DNA of 64,000 nucleotides from Eimeria necatrix. Its lineage: Eukaryota; Apicomplexa; Conoidasida; Eucoccidiorida; Eimeriidae. The first letter of the stretch is position 1. Each line of letters opens with the position of its first letter. Positions 62,201 to 64,000 of this stretch are shown here, in pieces. The notes below the pieces were generated by a model, which saw nothing but the letters and a program-made list of their open reading frames with translations, had not been told where the DNA came from and searched no databases. The stretch spans positions 81,378-145,377 of the forward strand of contig NW_013654402.1 in assembly GCF_000499385.1 (NCBI RefSeq). The letters run 5' to 3'. Made by a program: the position numbers and the translations under genes.

Positions 62201-62618
62201 CGTAGACGAGCTGCGATTTCACGGGGTAGGTCAGAAGCCACTCCTGCTGCTGCGCTGCTGGTACATCAGCCCCCTGCACTGCCCAGGCCGGCTGCTGCTG
62301 CTGCTGCTGCTGCAGCAACAGCTCTTGCTGCTGCAACTCCTGCTGCTGCAGCTGCAGCTGCTGCTGCAGCTGGAACTGCTGCTGCTCATCAGTGGTGGAG
62401 TAGCTGTGCGCAACGAGCGGAGGCGTGAATTGCTGCGTCCACGCCTGCTCCTTTGGCTGCTGCTGCTGCTGCTGCTGCTGCAGCTGTTGCTGCTGTTGCT
62501 GCTGCTGCTGCTGCCACGCAGCCTGCTGCTGCTGCTGCTGCAACTGGTGCTCTTCCTGTGTCACTGTTATTACGGGCGTTGGCAGCAGCTGCTGCTGTTG
62601 CTCTATTTGCTGCTGCAT
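55539..62618 (-). CDS. metacaspase (peptidase C14-like) with poly-Gln extensions
   Basis: Ten exons, 5' to 3': 62618-61243, 60829-60788, 60389-60325, 59941-59853, 59297-59186, 58987-58895, 58653-58581, 58080-58043, 57255-57123, 56877-55539. All phases agree and give about 1119 residues. After a 330-residue Gln-rich N-terminus the p20 domain begins: SRAVVVGCTYTRSPNFALRG, then NDCHLLAHALVQLLQL, NVLLLSDALPDS, NILIALNWLVRDAMPGDR. The catalytic His is in LFFYFSGHSTQVDN, followed by GYDEALLPVDF. The catalytic Cys is in CMILDTCGCQTILDP, where most metacaspases have D-x-C-H-S-G. A p10-like part has GLWPLLTDPTNRMQ, VEISSANAV and VFTWCLVSVLLELFG with SYQALIDRVRNRMRDLKW. A long low-complexity C-terminus with poly-Gln ends in IPIYDASPPPIYEATPD. 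Family assignment is strong. The 38-bp exon 58080-58043 and the exact start are the least certain. Confidence 0.8.
56354..56411. repeat. (CTG)19 tract coding poly-Gln
   Basis: A pure CTG run on the plus strand. On the sense (minus) strand of the metacaspase last exon it encodes a Gln run in the C-terminal extension. Confidence 0.95.
57257..57301. repeat. CAG tract next to a 3' splice site
   Basis: Pure CAG on the plus strand, thus CTG in the sense of the metacaspase, immediately upstream of the exon starting at 57255. It serves as the end of the intron. Confidence 0.9.
57415..57815. repeat. degenerate CTAG/GCTA tetranucleotide array
   Basis: About 400 bases of gctagctagctggctagc-type units with scattered variants, inside the metacaspase intron between exons 58080-58043 and 57255-57123. 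Confidence 0.9.
57955..58046. repeat. 24-bp repeat carrying CTGTACGTACACCCC
   Basis: Four copies of a unit with the palindromic core gtacgtac or its variant gtgcgtac, separated by agcgcccag-type spacers. It overlaps the donor of the small metacaspase exon at 58043. Confidence 0.9.
58370..58518. repeat. ATC and CAG triplet tracts in a metacaspase intron
   Basis: A run of atcatcatc (about 58356-58430) passes directly into a CAG run (to about 58507). Both lie in the intron between exons 58653-58581 and 58080-58043. Minus-strand frames read poly-Met, Asp or Leu, which are not taken as protein. Confidence 0.9.
59785..59834. repeat. telomere-like AAACCCT array in an intron
   Basis: About seven units of ctaaacc with one variant (ctgaacc). 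It lies within the metacaspase intron just downstream of exon 59941-59853. Confidence 0.95.
59950..60056. repeat. two telomere-like AAACCCT arrays in an intron
   Basis: Arrays at 59950-59987 and 59999-60056, with degenerate units (ccctagaccctaggccct) between them. They lie upstream of exon 59941-59853 of the metacaspase, in the intron after exon 60389-60325. Confidence 0.9.
60113..60144. repeat. telomere-like TTTAGGG array in opposite orientation
   Basis: Four to five units of tttaggg, inverted relative to the arrays at 59950-60056 and in the same intron. Confidence 0.95.
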
Positions 62619-62764
62619 TGTGGCAGGGCTGGGCCCGAGTCCGCAGCAGTGTGCAGACGGCAGCAGCAGCAACAGCAGCAGCAGCCGAAAGCAGACAGCT
62701 CCTAAAGAGCAAGATGTATATTAGTGCAGGAGGGCAGAGCTGCTCCAATTCGCCGCAGTCGCTG

Positions 62765-62799
<35 letters not shown>

Positions 62800-63408
62800 A
62801 GTCGGAGGCGGCCGACACGGAAGCGCTGCAGTCATGCGCTGCTGCTGCTGCAGCAGCGGCAGCAACTGGCTTCACGACTCTACAAATGAGTCTGCGGGTT
62901 TGCAAAAAGGAACAAAATTTCTAAAGGCTGGTCGCTGCTGCTGCAGGGGTCTGCTGCAGCAGCAGCAGCAGCAGCGGCAGCAGCAGCAGCAGCGGACCAG
63001 CGCCTGTACCCCAGTAGGAGCCGCTGCGTATCTGCTGCAGCAGCAGCTCGCAGCAGCTTCTTTTTGCAAGATATTTAGAGTTTAGAATTAAAAAACAAAA
63101 AGAAACTTGGTTTTAATATTCAAATTAATCAACAGAGAAGCCACCAGAAGGCACAGGCGCGGGGGCCCGCAGCAAATCCAGCCCCAGCCTTCTTGCTGCT
63201 GCTGCAGTTTGCTGCTGTCTGTCTGTTTTCAAGTTCTTATTCGGCCTTTGCTAGCAGCTACAGCTCCTGCTGCTGCTGCTGCTCTTACTTGCTGCCCCCA
63301 CAGCAGCAGCAGCAGCTGCTGCTGCAGAAGGCTGCTGCTGCCCAGACAGCAGAGCTCAGCATTTGCTGCAGTGTACATACAGTGCAGCAAGCCAGTGCCA
63401 AGGCCAAA
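62619..63408. promoter_or_regulatory. divergent upstream region of metacaspase and HGH1-like genes
   Basis: Both flanking genes begin here and point outward. The sequence is full of CAG/CTG tracts (for example 62764-62800 and 62951-62993). The frames seen are triplet-repeat artefacts. A short AT-rich block (63070-63130) is the only non-GC-rich part. Confidence 0.4.
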
Positions 63409-63583
63409 ATGCTGGAAGAACAAGAGGCTTCTTATGTTGAGCTGCTGCTGCTGCTGCAGCAGCAGCAGCAGAACCCCAAAGTCCTGCTTCCGGTGCTGCA
63501 GCTCGTGCTGCAGTGCAGCGGGGACCCCGACTTCATCCGCTTCCTCATTAGTGGCCTTGCTTCCACCAAGGAGCACCAAAACA

Positions 63584-63668
<85 letters not shown>

Positions 63669-63933
63669 GCAAGCTGTTGTGCAGGGGCTGCGCCGCCTGC
63701 TGCGGCTCGTAGGCGGCAAAGACGGCAGCCTTTCTGCGCTGAGCACAGAAATCCTAATTAACTTAACAGCAAACGAAACCCTGGGTAAGCTAAACCCTAA
63801 ACCCTAAACCCTAAACCCTAAACCCTAAACCCTAAACCCTAAACCCTAAACCCTGTGCTGGCTTCACCCGAGTCGCCGCTGCGGTGCTTGCGCAGCTGAA
63901 CTTATGCTGGAGGAGTACAAAGACATGATGAGC

Positions 63934-64000
<67 letters not shown>
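63409..64000 (+). CDS. HGH1-like HEAT/ARM-repeat protein (5' part)
   Basis: Exon 1 runs 63409-63784 (125 codons plus one base) to a GTAAGC donor. The next exon starts at 63896 and is open to the window end. The start is MLEEQEASYVELLLLL. Helical repeats follow: VLLPVLQLVLQCSGDPDFIR, then after a long Gln tract VVQGLRRLLRLVGG, SLSALSTEILINLTANE, and AELMLEEYKDMMSLL. Pairs of helices with an NLTANE-type ending recall HGH1/FAM203, a translation-elongation-factor chaperone partner. Other HEAT proteins are possible. The intron between the exons is mostly a telomere-like array. Confidence 0.5.
63585..63667. repeat. CAG tract coding poly-Gln
   Basis: Nearly pure CAG, one CAA. In the HGH1-like frame it encodes about 27 Gln residues between two helical segments. 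Confidence 0.95.
63791..63854. repeat. telomere-like AAACCCT array in an intron
   Basis: Nine uninterrupted units directly after the GTAAGC donor of the HGH1-like gene and about 40 bases before its next acceptor. Confidence 0.97.
63935..64000. repeat. (CTG)n tract reaching the window end
   Basis: Pure CTG continuing beyond the window. In the frame of the HGH1-like exon it would encode poly-Leu, so either the exon ends just before or the tract is translated. Confidence 0.95.

Noticed and set aside
63785..63895. telomere-like array as a true chromosome end
   Set aside because: The array is short, is followed by unique coding-like sequence, and the same motif occurs several kb inward in both orientations.

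Overview
The window looks like a stretch of a coccidian apicomplexan chromosome, most probably Eimeria. Three things point there. Genes are rich in short introns. The right third is saturated with CAG/CTG triplet tracts that read as poly-Gln, poly-Ala or poly-Ser, and with TTTAGGG-type telomere-like arrays. The recognisable proteins are coccidian-like: a GAPM-like inner-membrane-complex protein, an organelle-type ribosomal protein L3 with an apparent apicoplast leader, and a metacaspase. All exon models below were built by hand from splice signals, phase agreement and motif recognition; no alignment or transcript data were available.

Left part (1 to about 47.4 kb), ordinary unique sequence. 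In order: the end of a gene (+); a GCN5/PCAF-type histone acetyltransferase (-); organellar ribosomal protein L3 (+); a 1990-residue Gln-rich protein whose N-terminus resembles the autophagy scaffold ATG11/FIP200 (-); a small mitochondrial-type protein (+); an LYR-motif protein (+); a gene or gene pair of many small phase-0 acidic exons, beginning with a signal peptide and membrane anchor (-); about 6 kb with no confident gene; a HAD-fold protein (+); a second small LYR-like gene (+); a GAPM-like four-exon gene (-); a UBE2H/UBC8-type E2 enzyme (+); an unidentified gene (+); and a 12-exon Deg/HtrA serine protease (-). Tandem repeats (3 x 220 bp, 2 x 43 bp, 2 x 34 bp) and a near-perfect 35-bp inverted repeat also lie here.

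Right part (about 47.4 to 64 kb), repeat-rich. Three consecutive minus-strand genes lie within dense CAG/CTG, GCTA and TGCATGCA repeats: a Pro/Gly/Lys/Ala collagen-like gene, an unrecognised 12-exon gene carrying three 26-residue Trp-rich repeats, and a large metacaspase with poly-Gln extensions. The start of an HGH1-like HEAT-repeat gene (+) closes the window. Most telomere-like arrays fall inside inferred introns. CTG tracts (sense orientation) repeatedly run into the AG of 3' splice sites, so the repeats seem to have become part of the splicing signals.

The most interesting points are the metacaspase with an altered catalytic-cysteine neighbourhood, the ATG11-like scaffold candidate, the Trp-repeat gene, the phase-0 acidic membrane gene, and the repeat-intron relationship. 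The genes do not form an operon and share no single pathway.
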